Positions 8,125-17,529 of a stretch of 62,036 nucleotides of DNA are shown here, one piece after another. The translations under genes were made by a program, and so were the position numbers. The notes beneath the pieces are model-generated. The model was not told where the DNA came from. It saw only the letters and a program-made list of their open reading frames with translations, and did not search any database. The stretch is from Mycobacteriales bacterium. GTDB taxonomy: Bacteria > Actinomycetota > Actinomycetes > JAFAQI01. Location of the stretch: assembly GCA_035504215.1 (NCBI GenBank), contig DATJSI010000044.1:1-62036 (forward strand). The letters run 5' to 3'. Each line of letters opens with the position of its first letter. The stretch's first letter is position 1.

Positions 8125-8754
8125 GTGAGCCGAAAGTCCGGCGTTCTCGAGCTCGCCGTCCTCGGCCTGCTGCACGAGTCGCCGCTGCACGGCTACGAAC
8201 TGAGCAAGCGCCTCAAGGGCGTGCTCGGCCCGCTGCGCGCGATCTCCTACGGCAGCCTCTACCCCTGCCTGTCCGGGCTGCAGGCCACGGGTCTGATCAC
8301 GACCGACGACTCGGCCAGCGTCTCGGGCGCCGGGCGGCGTAAGAAGCATGTCTACAAGCTCACCGCCGAGGGCAAGGAACGGCTGCAAGAGCAGTTGTCG
8401 GAGGGCGGTCCCGCCACCTGGGAGGACGACGCCTTCGGGGTCCGGTTCGCCTTCTTCTCGCAGACCGACGCCGATGTCCGGTTGCGCATCCTCGAGGGCC
8501 GGCGCAGCCGGCTCGAAGAACGTCGCGCCAGTGCTCGTACGACGATGAGCACCCGCGAGAAGCTCGACCACTACACCCTCGAGCTGCAACGCCACGGGCT
8601 CGAGTCCGTCGAGCGGGAAGTGCGATGGCTCAACGAGCTCATCGCGACCGAACGAGACGGGGTCGCGGTCAGGACTCATCTGGCCTCGTCGCGACCCACC
8701 GCATCATCGACCGCTGCACCGCACAGTTCAGCATCTGAAGGAGACAACCGCTGA
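8125..8754 (+). CDS. PadR-family transcriptional regulator
   Basis: DNA-binding repressor with a winged helix and a C-terminal dimerisation helix. 209 aa from a GTG start preceded by a GAGG ribosome-binding site. The wHTH spans residues about 5-85: [22 protein letters not shown], then [18 protein letters not shown] and the wing [13 protein letters not shown] helical region with EERRASART follows; the last ~35 residues are Ser/Thr/Ala-rich and look disordered. Its TGA overlaps the ATG of ino1 by one base, so it is co-transcribed and probably controls ino1 and itself through the palindrome upstream. A padR gene beside ino1 is also found in mycobacteria (Rv0047c-Rv0046c). The effector is unknown. 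Confidence 0.9.
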   Translation: MSRKSGVLELAVLGLLHESPLHGYELSKRLKGVLGPLRAISYGSLYPCLSGLQATGLITTDDSASVSGAGRRKKHVYKLTAEGKERLQEQLSEGGPATWEDDAFGVRFAFFSQTDADVRLRILEGRRSRLEERRASARTTMSTREKLDHYTLELQRHGLESVEREVRWLNELIATERDGVAVRTHLASSRPTASSTAAPHSSASEGDNR

Positions 8755-9830
8755 TGGGTTCCATCCGAGTCGCCATCGTGGGCGTGGGCAACTGCGCCTC
8801 GTCCCTCGTCCAAGGCGTCGAGTTCTACAAGAACGCCGACCCGGATGCGCGGGTGCCCGGCCTCATGCACGTCGACTTCGGCGGCTATCACGTCCGGGAC
8901 GTGGAGTTCGTCGCCGCTTTCGACGTCGACGGCAAGAAGGTCGGCCGTGACCTGTCCGAGGCGATCGTCGCGAGCGAGAACAACACCGTGCACATCGCGG
9001 ACGTGCCGCCCACGAACGTGATCGTCCAGCGCGGCCACACCTACGACGGACTCGGCGACTTCTACCGCGAGGTCGTCGAGGAGTCCGACGAGGAGCCGGT
9101 CGACGTCGTGCGGGTTCTGGCCGACGCCAATGTCGACGTCCTCGTGTCGTACTTGCCGGTCGGCAGCGAGCAGGCGGACCGCTTCTATGCGCAGTGCGCG
9201 ATCGACGCCGGCGTCGCGTTCGTCAACGCGCTTCCGGTCTTCATCGCCAGCGACCTCACGTGGGCCAAGAAGTTCGCGGACGCCGGCGTCCCGATCATCG
9301 GCGACGACATCAAGAGCCAGGTCGGCGCGACCATCACGCACCGCGTGCTCGCGAAGCTGTTCGAGGACCGTGGCGTCGAGCTGCTGCGCACCTACCAGCT
9401 GAACTTCGGCGGCAACATGGACTTCAAGAACATGTTGGAGCGCAAGCGGTTGCAGTCGAAGAAGATCTCGAAGACGCAGTCGGTCACCTCGCAGATCCCG
9501 CACGAGATGCGCGGCGCCGACGTCCACATCGGTCCGTCCGACCACGTGCCGTGGCTCGACGACCGCAAGTGGGCCTACGTCCGGCTCGAGGGACGCTCCT
9601 TCGGCGACACCCCGCTGAACCTCGAGTACAAGCTCGAGGTCCACGACTCGCCCAACTCGGCCGGCGTCATCATCGACGCCATCCGCGCTGCGAAGATCGC
9701 CAAGGACCGCGGCATCGGCGGGCCGGTGCTCTCGGCCTCGTCGTACTTCATGAAGTCGCCGCCCGTGCAGTACAGCGACGACGAGGCGCGCGAGTCGGTC
9801 GAGTCCTTCATCAAGGGCGAGACGGCGTAA
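8754..9830 (+). CDS. ino1: Inositol-3-phosphate synthase (NAD-dependent)
   Basis: Converts glucose 6-phosphate to 1D-myo-inositol 3-phosphate, the entry step to phosphatidylinositol, its mannosides and mycothiol in actinobacteria. 358 aa. The Rossmann motif [13 protein letters not shown] is at residues about 9-21; the catalytic region has [29 protein letters not shown] and [12 protein letters not shown], all typical of the bacterial/archaeal-type enzyme. An AAGGAG site precedes the ATG, and the start overlaps the padR stop (TGATG), so the two are translationally coupled. The presence of ino1 fits a mycothiol- and PI-making actinomycete. Confidence 0.96.
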   Translation: MGSIRVAIVGVGNCASSLVQGVEFYKNADPDARVPGLMHVDFGGYHVRDVEFVAAFDVDGKKVGRDLSEAIVASENNTVHIADVPPTNVIVQRGHTYDGLGDFYREVVEESDEEPVDVVRVLADANVDVLVSYLPVGSEQADRFYAQCAIDAGVAFVNALPVFIASDLTWAKKFADAGVPIIGDDIKSQVGATITHRVLAKLFEDRGVELLRTYQLNFGGNMDFKNMLERKRLQSKKISKTQSVTSQIPHEMRGADVHIGPSDHVPWLDDRKWAYVRLEGRSFGDTPLNLEYKLEVHDSPNSAGVIIDAIRAAKIAKDRGIGGPVLSASSYFMKSPPVQYSDDEARESVESFIKGETA

Positions 9831-9901
9831 GCCCGACCACCCGGGTCGAACCACCCCGATCCGAACCACGTCCGCCCCGCCGGACCGATGCGGTCCGGGA
9901 C

Positions 9902-11149
9902 CTGTTCACCGCGCCGCGGTTCCGTGAGCTCCTCGCCACTCGGCTGACCTCGCAGACCTCGGACGGGTTGTTGCAGACCGCACTGGCCGGTGCGGTGCTG
10001 TTCAACCCCGAGCACCACACCGGACCGCGGCAGGTCGCGGCCGGCTTCGTCGTCCTGCTGCTTCCGTACAGCCTGATCGGGCCGTTCGCGGGCGTCCTGC
10101 TCGACCGCTGGCGACGCCAGCGGGTGCTCTGCTACGGCGCGGCGGTGCGTGCGGTGCTGGTTCTGGCGACCGCGACGTCCCTGGTGGCACACGGCCCGAG
10201 CGGGCCGGTGTTCGTCCTCACCGCGCTCGCCGCGCTCGCGGTCAACCGGTTCTACCTCGCGGCGCTGTCGGCCGCCATGCCGAGCGTGGTCTCCGCCGAC
10301 CGGCTGGTCGTAGCGAACGCGATCAGCCCGACCTTCGGCACCGTCGTGACGATCGTCGGTGCCCTGATCGGTCTCGGGCTGCGCGCCGCCGGCGGAGGTG
10401 CCAGCCACGGCGACGCGCTGGCGGCGCTCGTCGCTGCCGCCGGCTACCTGTGCGCGTCGCTGGTCGCGCTGCGGCTGCCCGCCGACTCGCTCGGGCCGCA
10501 CCCGCCGAGCACCGACCCGTTGCGCCGTCAGCTGGCCGGCATCGTTCGCGGACTGGCCGAGGGCGCGGTTCACCTGTGGCACCGACCGACCGCAGCGCGC
10601 GCGCTCGCCGTCATCTTCGGGCAGCGCTTCCTGTTCGGCATGTGGTCGATCATGGGACTGCTGCTCTACCGCAACACGTTCCACAACGAGGGCATCCTGC
10701 GCGCCGGCCTGGTCGGGGTCGGCCAGGCGGTCACCGCCGCCGGTGTCGGGCTGGTGCTCGCCGCAGCGGTGACCCCGTGGGTCACGGCCCGGATCGGCAA
10801 GCGCCGGTGGATCGTCGCGGTGACCGTAGCCGCGGCAGTCACCGAGCTCGCGCTGGGCGCGCCGTTCACGATGCCGCTCCTGGTCGCTTCCTCGCTGTGC
10901 CTCGGCTTTGCCACCCAGGCGACCAAGGTCTGCGTCGACACGATCGTCCAGACGACAATCGAGGACGACTTTCGCGGTCGGGTCTTCTCGCTCTACGACA
11001 CGATCTACAACATCAGCTTCGTCGCAGCCGCGTTTCTCGCCGCCTTCGTGCTCCCCAGCAGTGGCCGGTCGCTGACGATCCTCGTCGCGATGTCCGCCGT
11101 CTACCTGGTCATCGCGGCCGGGTACGGCGCCGCGGAGCACCGCCGCTGA
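9902..11149 (+). CDS. MFS transporter (start unresolved)
   Basis: Twelve-helix-type permease of the major facilitator superfamily, of the group related to EntS and macrolide exporters. The frame from 9830 to 11149 is open and encodes family-like sequence: FRELLATRLTSQTSDGLLQTALAG, then a short loop LDRWRRQRVL after helix 2 (the usual MFS loop), and ITIEDDFRGRVFSLYDTIYN-like sequence late in the protein. There is no ATG, GTG or TTG in this frame between the ino1 stop and the first helix. The first ordinary candidates are TTGs at 9968 and 9971, which would cut into helix 1. I list a CTG at 9902 as a provisional start. An ATG at 9888 lies in another frame, so a one-base indel is possible. Substrate unknown. 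Confidence 0.7.
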   Translation: MFTAPRFRELLATRLTSQTSDGLLQTALAGAVLFNPEHHTGPRQVAAGFVVLLLPYSLIGPFAGVLLDRWRRQRVLCYGAAVRAVLVLATATSLVAHGPSGPVFVLTALAALAVNRFYLAALSAAMPSVVSADRLVVANAISPTFGTVVTIVGALIGLGLRAAGGGASHGDALAALVAAAGYLCASLVALRLPADSLGPHPPSTDPLRRQLAGIVRGLAEGAVHLWHRPTAARALAVIFGQRFLFGMWSIMGLLLYRNTFHNEGILRAGLVGVGQAVTAAGVGLVLAAAVTPWVTARIGKRRWIVAVTVAAAVTELALGAPFTMPLLVASSLCLGFATQATKVCVDTIVQTTIEDDFRGRVFSLYDTIYNISFVAAAFLAAFVLPSSGRSLTILVAMSAVYLVIAAGYGAAEHRR

Positions 11150-11171
11150 CCGCGACCGGCGACGCCGTCGC

Positions 11172-12620
11172 TCAGCGCTTGTCCACGCCTTGCGCGGCAG
11201 CCCAATCGTGCAGCTCGGCAATCGCTTCCTCGTGGGCAAGCGGACCGCGCTCGAGCCGGAGCTCGAGCAGGTGCTTGTGGGCCTCGCCGACCAGCGGTCC
11301 CGGCGCGATCCCGAGCTCCTGCATGATCTCGTTCCCGTTGAGGTCCGGCCGGATCCGGTTGAGGTCCTCTTCGGCGGCGAGCTCGCCGATCCGGTCCTCG
11401 AGCGAGTCGTAGGCCTCCGCCAACGCCCGCGCCTTACGGGCATTGCGCGTCGTACAGTCCGACCGGGTCAGCCGGTGCAAGCGATCGAGCAACGGTCCGG
11501 CGTCGCGGACATAGCGGCGGACGGCGGAGTCGGTCCAGGCCCCGCCTGAGTAGCCATGGAAGCGAAGATGCAGCTCGACCAGCCGCGAGACGTCATCGAC
11601 CACGTCCTTGGGGAAGCGCAGCTCGGTCAGCCGCCTGCGGGTCATGTCCGCGCCGACCACCTCGTGGTGGTGGAAGGACACCTTCCCGTCCGGCTCGATG
11701 GAGCGGGTCTTGGGCTTGCCGATGTCGTGCAGCAGGGCGGCAAGGCGCAGCACCAGGTCCGGGCCGTCGGTCTCGAGCGCGATCGCCTGGTCGAGCACGG
11801 TCAGCGTGTGCGCGTAGACGTCCTTGTGGCGGCGATGCTCGTCGACCGTCTCGGTTAGCCGGCCCACCTCGGGCAGGCAGTGCTCGACCAGACCGGTCGC
11901 GACCAGGAGCTCGAGACCACGGCGCGGGTACGGCGCGCAGACCAGCTTGATCAGCTCGTCGCGAATGCGTTCGGCGCTGACGATGTCGAGCCGGTCGCCC
12001 ATGGCCCGGATCGCGTCGAACACCTCGGGCACGACCTCGAAGCCGAGCTGTGCGGTGAACCGGGCGGCGCGCAACATCCGCAGCGGGTCGTCGTCGAAGG
12101 ACTGCTCGGGAGCGACCGGCGTGCGTAGCAGGCCGGCGACCACGTCCTGCAGCCCGTTGAAGGGGTCGACGATCGGCTGAGCGGCGTCCACCGGGAGCGC
12201 CACTGCCATCGCGTTGACGGTGAAGTCGCGCCGCGACAGATCGGCCTCGACGGTCGAGCCGTACTCCACGGCCGGCTTGCGCGAGGACGGGTCGTAGGCA
12301 TCGCTACGAAAGGTCGTGATCTCGCAGGCGACGCCGCCGACCTGTACCCCGACCGTGCCGTACTCGAACCCCGTCGTCCAGGTCGGCCCGAGCGACTCCA
12401 CGATGTCGAGGATCTCCTCGGGGCGCGCATCCGTTGTGAAGTCCAGGTCCGTCGATGGCCGGCCGAGCAGCGCGTCGCGAACCGGACCGCCGACCAGGTA
12501 CAAGCGCCGGCCGGCAACGCCGAACCGGCGCGCGAGCGGGTCGGTCGTCCCGCTCACCCGCAGCAACTCGCGGACGGCGCGCCTGGCGGCGGCCGCCACG
12601 TCCGCGGCTTCGGGAGGCAC
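11172..12620 (-). CDS. pcnA: CCA tRNA nucleotidyltransferase
   Basis: Adds or repairs the 3'-CCA of tRNAs. 482 aa. The N-terminal nucleotidyltransferase has LVGGPVRDALLGR and DLDFTTDARPEE (catalytic Asp pair), then RRDFTVNAMAV and the DPLRMLRAARF helix. A C-terminal HD domain has LLHDIGKPKTR and HHHEVVGADM, as in class II actinobacterial enzymes. None of the three tRNA genes in this window encodes a CCA end, so the enzyme is needed. It converges with the MFS gene and diverges from the Nudix gene. Confidence 0.95.
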   Translation of the reverse strand: MPPEAADVAAAARRAVRELLRVSGTTDPLARRFGVAGRRLYLVGGPVRDALLGRPSTDLDFTTDARPEEILDIVESLGPTWTTGFEYGTVGVQVGGVACEITTFRSDAYDPSSRKPAVEYGSTVEADLSRRDFTVNAMAVALPVDAAQPIVDPFNGLQDVVAGLLRTPVAPEQSFDDDPLRMLRAARFTAQLGFEVVPEVFDAIRAMGDRLDIVSAERIRDELIKLVCAPYPRRGLELLVATGLVEHCLPEVGRLTETVDEHRRHKDVYAHTLTVLDQAIALETDGPDLVLRLAALLHDIGKPKTRSIEPDGKVSFHHHEVVGADMTRRRLTELRFPKDVVDDVSRLVELHLRFHGYSGGAWTDSAVRRYVRDAGPLLDRLHRLTRSDCTTRNARKARALAEAYDSLEDRIGELAAEEDLNRIRPDLNGNEIMQELGIAPGPLVGEAHKHLLELRLERGPLAHEEAIAELHDWAAAQGVDKR

Positions 12621-12708
12621 CCGGCAAGCCTAAGAGCGATCCGGCCGCGGCCGGCGGCAACACCCGCGAGCGCCGGTCCGTGACGCAACCCGCGCCTACG
12701 ATCGGGGT

Positions 12709-13167
12709 ATGTCCCCCACGTCGCGCGATCGGTTGCGACGGGTGGAGGAGACCTCGGCCGGCGGGCTGGTCGTCGACGGCACCACCCGCGAGGCCAACTG
12801 CGCCCTGATCGGCCGGCTCGACCGCCGGGGTCGGCTGCGCTGGTCGCTGCCGAAGGGGCACGTCGAGGAGGGCGAGACCCACGAGGCGGCGGCCGTCCGC
12901 GAGGTGGCCGAGGAGACCGGCATCACCGGCCGCGTGGTGGCGCCGCTCGGGACGATCGACTTCTGGTTCGTCGCCGACGGCCGCCGGATCCACAAGACCG
13001 TGCACCACTTCCTTCTGGTGGCGGCGGGCGGAGAGCTGTCCGACGCCGACATCGAGGTCGAGCAGGTCGAGTGGGTGCCGCTGCGCGAAGTGGCCGAACG
13101 ACTCGCGTACGACGACGAGCGCCGGCTGGTCGAGCGGGTGCCGAAGCTGCTCGCGGACTCTGCATGA
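12709..13167 (+). CDS. Nudix hydrolase
   Basis: Hydrolyses a nucleoside-diphosphate-linked substrate. 152 aa. The Nudix box is complete: [23 protein letters not shown] (G-x5-E-x7-REVAEETGI; residues about 48-70), preceded by LRWSLPK. It is the positional counterpart of M. tuberculosis mutT4 (Rv3908), but specificity cannot be read from the sequence. Its TGA (13165-13167) overlaps the ATG of the DUF6049 gene (13164), so it is the first gene of the cell-wall cluster. Confidence 0.9.
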   Translation: MSPTSRDRLRRVEETSAGGLVVDGTTREANCALIGRLDRRGRLRWSLPKGHVEEGETHEAAAVREVAEETGITGRVVAPLGTIDFWFVADGRRIHKTVHHFLLVAAGGELSDADIEVEQVEWVPLREVAERLAYDDERRLVERVPKLLADSA

Positions 13168-15362
13168 CCCGACCGCGGCGTCGCCGGCTCGGCGTACTCG
13201 CTGCGCCGCTGATCGCCGCCATCGTGGGCGTCGGCCCGCTCGCGGCGACCCTTCCGGCCGGACCGGCCCAGGCGGACACCTCCGGGGCGCCGGTCGAGGT
13301 CCGGCTCAGCTCGATGACGCCGGTCGCGCCCCAGCCCGGGGACACCCTCGTGCTGACCGGCACGCTGACCAACGTGTCGGACGAGATCGTCTCGAACCTG
13401 TCGCTCGACCTACAGATCAGCTCGCGGATCAGCTACCGCAGCGAGTTCGACACCTACGCCGCCGACCCCGACGGCTCGCTGTTCGGACTGGGTCTCACGG
13501 CGGCGACGAACCCTGCGCCGGCGACCGACCCGACCCTCGCGCCGGGCGCGAGCGAGCCGTTCACCCTGCGCCTCCCGCTCGACACGCTCACCCGCGAGCG
13601 ACTGGGCCTGGTCAGCGGGTGGCAGGTGCGCGAGCTCGCCGTCTCGGTCACCGGCACCGACCTGTCCGGCACCACCGACGTCGGCCAGCTGCGCACCTTC
13701 CTGCCGTGGGCGCCGCGCAACGCGATCGGGGTCGGCAACCGGGTCCAGGTCGCGTGGGTCTGGCCGCTGATCGACCGGCCGCACCGGCTGGCCTCCGGCG
13801 TCTGGTTCGACGACTCCCTGGCGCCCGAGCTCAGCGCGGGCGGGCGGCTGTCCGGCCTGCTGAGCGCCGGCGACAATGCGGAGGACCAGAGCCCGCTCGG
13901 CCACAAACCCAAGACCGTCAACGTCCCAGTGACGTGGGCGATCGACCCGATGTTGCTCGAGGACGTCAACGCGATGACCTCGGGATACCGCGTGCAGGCC
14001 GCGAACGGTACGACGACGGCCGGGAGCGGCAGCGCCGCGGCCAAACAATGGCTTGCGACGTTGAAGACCGCGACCACCCGCACCGATGCCGACGTACTTC
14101 CCCTGCCCTACGCCGACCCCGACGTGGTCGCGGCAGCGCGGGCCGGTGGCTTTGCGACCGCGATCGGAGTGGCCACGACGTCGGGACGCCAGATCGTCCA
14201 ACGACTGCTCGGCGGCGCGACGACCTTGGAGTACGGCTGGCCGGACGACGGCCTGGCGAACCTGCGCGGGCTCGACCTGCTGCAGGCCAGCGGCGACACC
14301 ACGATGATCCTCTCCGACACCGCGGTGCCGGTGGTCGGCGGACCACTGCCCACTACCCCTTCGGCCCGTGCAGTCGTGTCGACGGACGAAGGTCAGGTCC
14401 AGGCGTTGCTGTCCGACTCCGGTCTCGACGCCGATGTCGACAGCGGGCTGGGCAACCCACTCGGCTCACGGGTGTCGCTTCAGGACTACCTGGCAGAGAC
14501 GCTGATGATCCAGCTCGAAGCGCCGGGTGCACCCGATCGAAGCTTCGTCATCGCCCCGACCCGGCACTGGGACCCGTCGCCGGCATATGCGGCGGCACTG
14601 CTCGCGGACACCGGCAAGGTGCCGTGGATCGAGCCGGTCAGCCTGGCCCAGGTCCGCGACACACCGGTCTCCGGCACCCCGGTCGAGCGCAAGCCGTTGA
14701 CCTACCCGCCGACCGCGCGGCGCGACGAGCTCTCCTCGTCCTACCTCGACGCAGTAGGCGCCACCAAGCGGCAGATCGCAACCTTCGAGGGCGTCCTCCC
14801 GCAGAGCACTCCGCAGATCGCCAGCTACAACGTCGCTCTGCTCCAGGCGTTGTCCTCCGCGTGGCGGGACCGGCCGAAGGAGGGCCGCGAGCAGCTCGGT
14901 GCGCTCAGCTCGGAGGTGACCGCGCAGACCCGCAAGGTCAACATCACGACCGCGCCGAACAGCTACGTGACCCTGACCAGCCACGGCGGCAAGGTGCCGG
15001 TGACCGTCGCGAACAACCTCGATGTCCCGGTCAGCGTGATCGTGCACGTGCTGAAGAACCAGCGACTCACGCTCCGCGACAACGACGTCGTCCGCATCAT
15101 CCCCGCCCATCAGCAGGTCGCGGTCGACCTGCATGCCTCGGCCAAGACCTCCGGGGTCTTCCCGCTCAAGGTCGAGCTCCTGACGCCGGCCGGCCGGACC
15201 TACCAACCGGCGATTCAGTTGTTTGTCCGCTCGACGGTTTACGGCACGATCACGCTCGTGATCACCGGTGCGGCCACCGCCGCTCTGTTGGTTGCGGTCG
15301 CCATCCGGCTGACCCGTCGGGCGCTGGCAGCCCGGCGCAGCGCCGCCGCGGCTGCCTCATGA
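13164..15362 (+). CDS. DUF6049 secreted/membrane-anchored protein
   Basis: Large envelope protein of unknown function found in actinobacteria just before murJ (M. tuberculosis Rv3909 by position). 732 aa from the ATG at 13164. Arg-rich start followed by a signal sequence ending near AGPAQA; a long extracytoplasmic part with Ig-like beta stretches ([38 protein letters not shown]) and a central domain with [11 protein letters not shown], like a polysaccharide-deacetylase-type barrel. One C-terminal transmembrane helix and a short basic tail (residues about 690-732). It is translationally coupled to the Nudix gene upstream, and by ATGA to a 17-codon ORF before murJ. Confidence 0.85.
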   Translation: MTRPRRRRLGVLAAPLIAAIVGVGPLAATLPAGPAQADTSGAPVEVRLSSMTPVAPQPGDTLVLTGTLTNVSDEIVSNLSLDLQISSRISYRSEFDTYAADPDGSLFGLGLTAATNPAPATDPTLAPGASEPFTLRLPLDTLTRERLGLVSGWQVRELAVSVTGTDLSGTTDVGQLRTFLPWAPRNAIGVGNRVQVAWVWPLIDRPHRLASGVWFDDSLAPELSAGGRLSGLLSAGDNAEDQSPLGHKPKTVNVPVTWAIDPMLLEDVNAMTSGYRVQAANGTTTAGSGSAAAKQWLATLKTATTRTDADVLPLPYADPDVVAAARAGGFATAIGVATTSGRQIVQRLLGGATTLEYGWPDDGLANLRGLDLLQASGDTTMILSDTAVPVVGGPLPTTPSARAVVSTDEGQVQALLSDSGLDADVDSGLGNPLGSRVSLQDYLAETLMIQLEAPGAPDRSFVIAPTRHWDPSPAYAAALLADTGKVPWIEPVSLAQVRDTPVSGTPVERKPLTYPPTARRDELSSSYLDAVGATKRQIATFEGVLPQSTPQIASYNVALLQALSSAWRDRPKEGREQLGALSSEVTAQTRKVNITTAPNSYVTLTSHGGKVPVTVANNLDVPVSVIVHVLKNQRLTLRDNDVVRIIPAHQQVAVDLHASAKTSGVFPLKVELLTPAGRTYQPAIQLFVRSTVYGTITLVITGAATAALLVAVAIRLTRRALAARRSAAAAAS

Positions 15363-15412
15363 GCGGGTGCCCGGGCGCGACGACGACGCCGGCTCCACGG
15401 GCGCGCGCATGA
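15359..15412 (+). CDS. Possible 17-codon coupling ORF between DUF6049 and murJ genes
   Basis: A very small frame whose ATG (15359) overlaps the DUF6049 TGA and whose TGA (15410-15412) overlaps the murJ ATG (15409), ATGA at both ends. The predicted peptide is 17 residues, beginning [11 protein letters not shown] and ending in ARA; no domain. It may serve only to carry terminating ribosomes to murJ by re-initiation. It would be meaningless if murJ starts at the GTG at 15367. Confidence 0.35.
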   Translation: MSGCPGATTTPAPRARA

Positions 15413-17067
15413 GCTACGAGATCATCCCGATCAAGCCGGATCCGGTGCCGCCGCCGCGTCCACTGGAGCCACCCGGACCGCCATCGCTCGCACAGAGCAG
15501 CCGGGTCATGGCGGTCGGGACAATCGCGTCGCGCGCGACTGGATTCATCCGCACGGCGGTGATCGCCGCCGCGATCGGGGAAGCCGGCGTCGGCAATGCG
15601 TACGGCGTTGCCAACACCGTGCCGAACGCCCTCTACGACCTGCTGCTCGGCGGCATCCTGAGCGCGGTCGTCGTACCCCTGCTGGTTCAAGCTGCGCATG
15701 ACGACGGAGACGACGGCGAGGCGTACGCGCAGCGGCTGCTGACGATCGTCACGGTCGTGCTGACCGGCGTCGCATTCATCACCGTCGTGCTGGCCCCGTG
15801 GATCATCGACGCCTACGCCCACTCCGCACAGAGTGCCCAACGAGACCTCGCGGTGTCCTTCGCCCGCTTCTTCCTGCCCCAGCTGCTCTTCTACGGCATC
15901 GGGGCGACGGTCGGCGCGATCCTCAACGTTCGCGGCAGTTTCGCCGCGCCGATGTGGGCGCCGGTCGTCAACAACATCGTGGTGATCGGCACCGGGATCG
16001 TGTTCGACGTCATCACCCACGTCCGGCCGCGGCCCGGGCATCTGACGCACACGCAGGTCCTGGTGCTGTCGATCGGCACGACCGCGGGCGTCGTCGCGCA
16101 GACGATCGCGCTGCTCCCGGCATTGCGTGCGGTCGGCTTCAGGTTGAAGGCCCGCTGGGACTGGCGCGGTGCCGGGCTAAGACGTGCCGGCGGCTTCGCC
16201 GCGTGGATGCTGGGATACGTCATCACCAACCAGCTCGCATACGTCGTCATCGTCGCGCTGTCGGAAGCGGTCGGAAAGGGCCACGGCGTCTACGCGATCT
16301 ACTCCAACGCCTACATCCTCTTCTCGCTCCCGTACGCCGTCGTATCGGTGTCCGTGATCACCGCGCTGTTTCCCGGCATGAGCCGAAGCGGTGCGGCCGG
16401 AGACGAACCGGCGGTCGCCCAGTCCCTCGCGAGAGGGCTGTCCGTGGCCGGCGTGGTGCTGGTGCCCGCCACCCTGCTGCTCATCGTGCTCGGTCCGTCG
16501 ATCGCGATCACTGTCTTCGACCACGGCCAGACCACACCGCACAACGCCCTGCAGACCGGGCAGGTGCTGATCGCGTTCGGCATCGGCCTGCTGCCCTTCT
16601 CGGCGTTCCAGATGCAGCTGCGTGCCTGGCTCGCGGTCCGGGACTCGCGGACGCCGATGCTGGTCAACCTGGCGGCGACGGCGATCAACGTGCTGGCGGA
16701 CGTGATCTTGTACGTGTCGCTCCCGAACCGGGACAAGGCGTTCGGGCTCGCGCTCGGATACTCGTTGTCCTACGTGATCGGGACCGCGATCTTCACCGTC
16801 AAGCTGCGCCGGCGCATGGTCGCCGGCGAACGCACGCACGTCATCCGGACCCACGTCCGGCTGGCCCTCGCCGGGATCGTGGCCGCGATTCCAGCGGTCG
16901 CGGTCGACCGGCTGATCGGCTCGCAGCGGGAGAGCCACCCGCTGGGGGCGATCGCCGACCTGGTTGCTGCCGGACTTGCCGGGCTTGTCGTGTTCGTCCT
17001 GGTTGCTCGCCGATTGCGTGTTCGCGAGGTGGACGAGCTGCTCCAACTGCTCCCCGGCCGGGGCTGA
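15409..17067 (+). CDS. murJ: Lipid II flippase MurJ (MviN)
   Basis: Moves lipid II across the cytoplasmic membrane for peptidoglycan synthesis. 552 aa from the ATG at 15409; a GTG at 15367 would add 14 residues. MOP-superfamily fold with about 14 hydrophobic helices; helix 1 region VMAVGTIASRATGFIRTAVIAAAIG and the family loop NALYDLLLGGILSAVVVPLL are present, as is LPFSAFQMQLRAW. The proline-rich cytoplasmic N-terminus (residues 1-28) is short. Unlike the M. tuberculosis protein (about 1,180 aa), it ends after the membrane domain, with no fused pseudokinase; a pseudokinase is encoded separately at 18662. Confidence 0.93.
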   Translation: MSYEIIPIKPDPVPPPRPLEPPGPPSLAQSSRVMAVGTIASRATGFIRTAVIAAAIGEAGVGNAYGVANTVPNALYDLLLGGILSAVVVPLLVQAAHDDGDDGEAYAQRLLTIVTVVLTGVAFITVVLAPWIIDAYAHSAQSAQRDLAVSFARFFLPQLLFYGIGATVGAILNVRGSFAAPMWAPVVNNIVVIGTGIVFDVITHVRPRPGHLTHTQVLVLSIGTTAGVVAQTIALLPALRAVGFRLKARWDWRGAGLRRAGGFAAWMLGYVITNQLAYVVIVALSEAVGKGHGVYAIYSNAYILFSLPYAVVSVSVITALFPGMSRSGAAGDEPAVAQSLARGLSVAGVVLVPATLLLIVLGPSIAITVFDHGQTTPHNALQTGQVLIAFGIGLLPFSAFQMQLRAWLAVRDSRTPMLVNLAATAINVLADVILYVSLPNRDKAFGLALGYSLSYVIGTAIFTVKLRRRMVAGERTHVIRTHVRLALAGIVAAIPAVAVDRLIGSQRESHPLGAIADLVAAGLAGLVVFVLVARRLRVREVDELLQLLPGRG

Positions 17068-17109
17068 GCCCGCTGCGATCTCAAGGCCCCGCGCGCTGAC
17101 GCCGACATC

Positions 17110-17123
17110 CCTCCTGAAGGAGG
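17110..17123 (+). promoter_or_regulatory. Hairpin covering the Shine-Dalgarno of the 17128 gene
   Basis: CCTCC (17110-17114), loop TGAA, then GGAGG (17119-17123): the GGAGG is the ribosome-binding site for the ATG at 17128. A 5-bp GC-rich stem with a tetraloop could hide it until a ribosome or a trans-acting factor opens it. The structure is seen; regulation is inferred. Confidence 0.4.
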
Positions 17124-17127
17124 CACG

Positions 17128-17529
17128 ATGCGGACCAGCGGTGACGACCGTGGCGCCTTGCGACTGCAAACGATCTCGATCTTGCTCGTCGTACTGGCCG
17201 TCGTCGGCGTGTTCGCCTACGACGCCGTGCACGTCATGGCCACCCGCGTGGGCACGCAGACCGACGCGCAGAACGCCGCCTTCGCCGCCAGTACCTCGTT
17301 CCACAACCATGGCAACGTCCAGCTCGCCTACCAGGCCGCCGTTGCCTACGTCGACAGCACCGGCAACGACGAGAAAGTGCTTACGAAGAACTTCTCGGTG
17401 ACCTCCGACGGCACCGTCACGTTGACCCTCCGGCGCCCGGTGCAGACGGTGGTGTTCCGCCGGATCGGGCCGCTGAAGCACTACACGGTCGTGGTCGAGA
17501 CGTCGAGCTCGAATTCCGACGGCGACTGA
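17128..17529 (+). CDS. Small single-pass membrane protein, unknown function
   Basis: 133 aa. Short basic N-terminus, one transmembrane helix at residues about 14-35 (TISILLVVLAVVGVFAYDAVH), then a ~95-residue extracytoplasmic part rich in Thr/Val/Ser and ending SSSNSDGD. The shape resembles TadE-like pseudopilins or secretion-associated membrane proteins, but no diagnostic motif supports that. The overlap of its TGA with the ATG of the NlpC/P60 gene (TGATG) makes it part of the murJ-to-cwlM cluster, and suggests it partners the secreted hydrolase. A strong GGAGG precedes the start. Confidence 0.7.
   Translation: MRTSGDDRGALRLQTISILLVVLAVVGVFAYDAVHVMATRVGTQTDAQNAAFAASTSFHNHGNVQLAYQAAVAYVDSTGNDEKVLTKNFSVTSDGTVTLTLRRPVQTVVFRRIGPLKHYTVVVETSSSNSDGD

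Noticed and set aside
13619-15412. 597-codon second frame across the DUF6049 gene
   Set aside because: Arg/Gly/Pro-rich shadow; only its last 17 codons, from the ATG at 15359, are worth noting and are listed separately.
17128-17529. TadE-type pilus protein at 17128
   Set aside because: Shape is similar (one N-terminal helix and a small outer part), but there is no TadE signature and no tad genes adjoin it; left as unknown.
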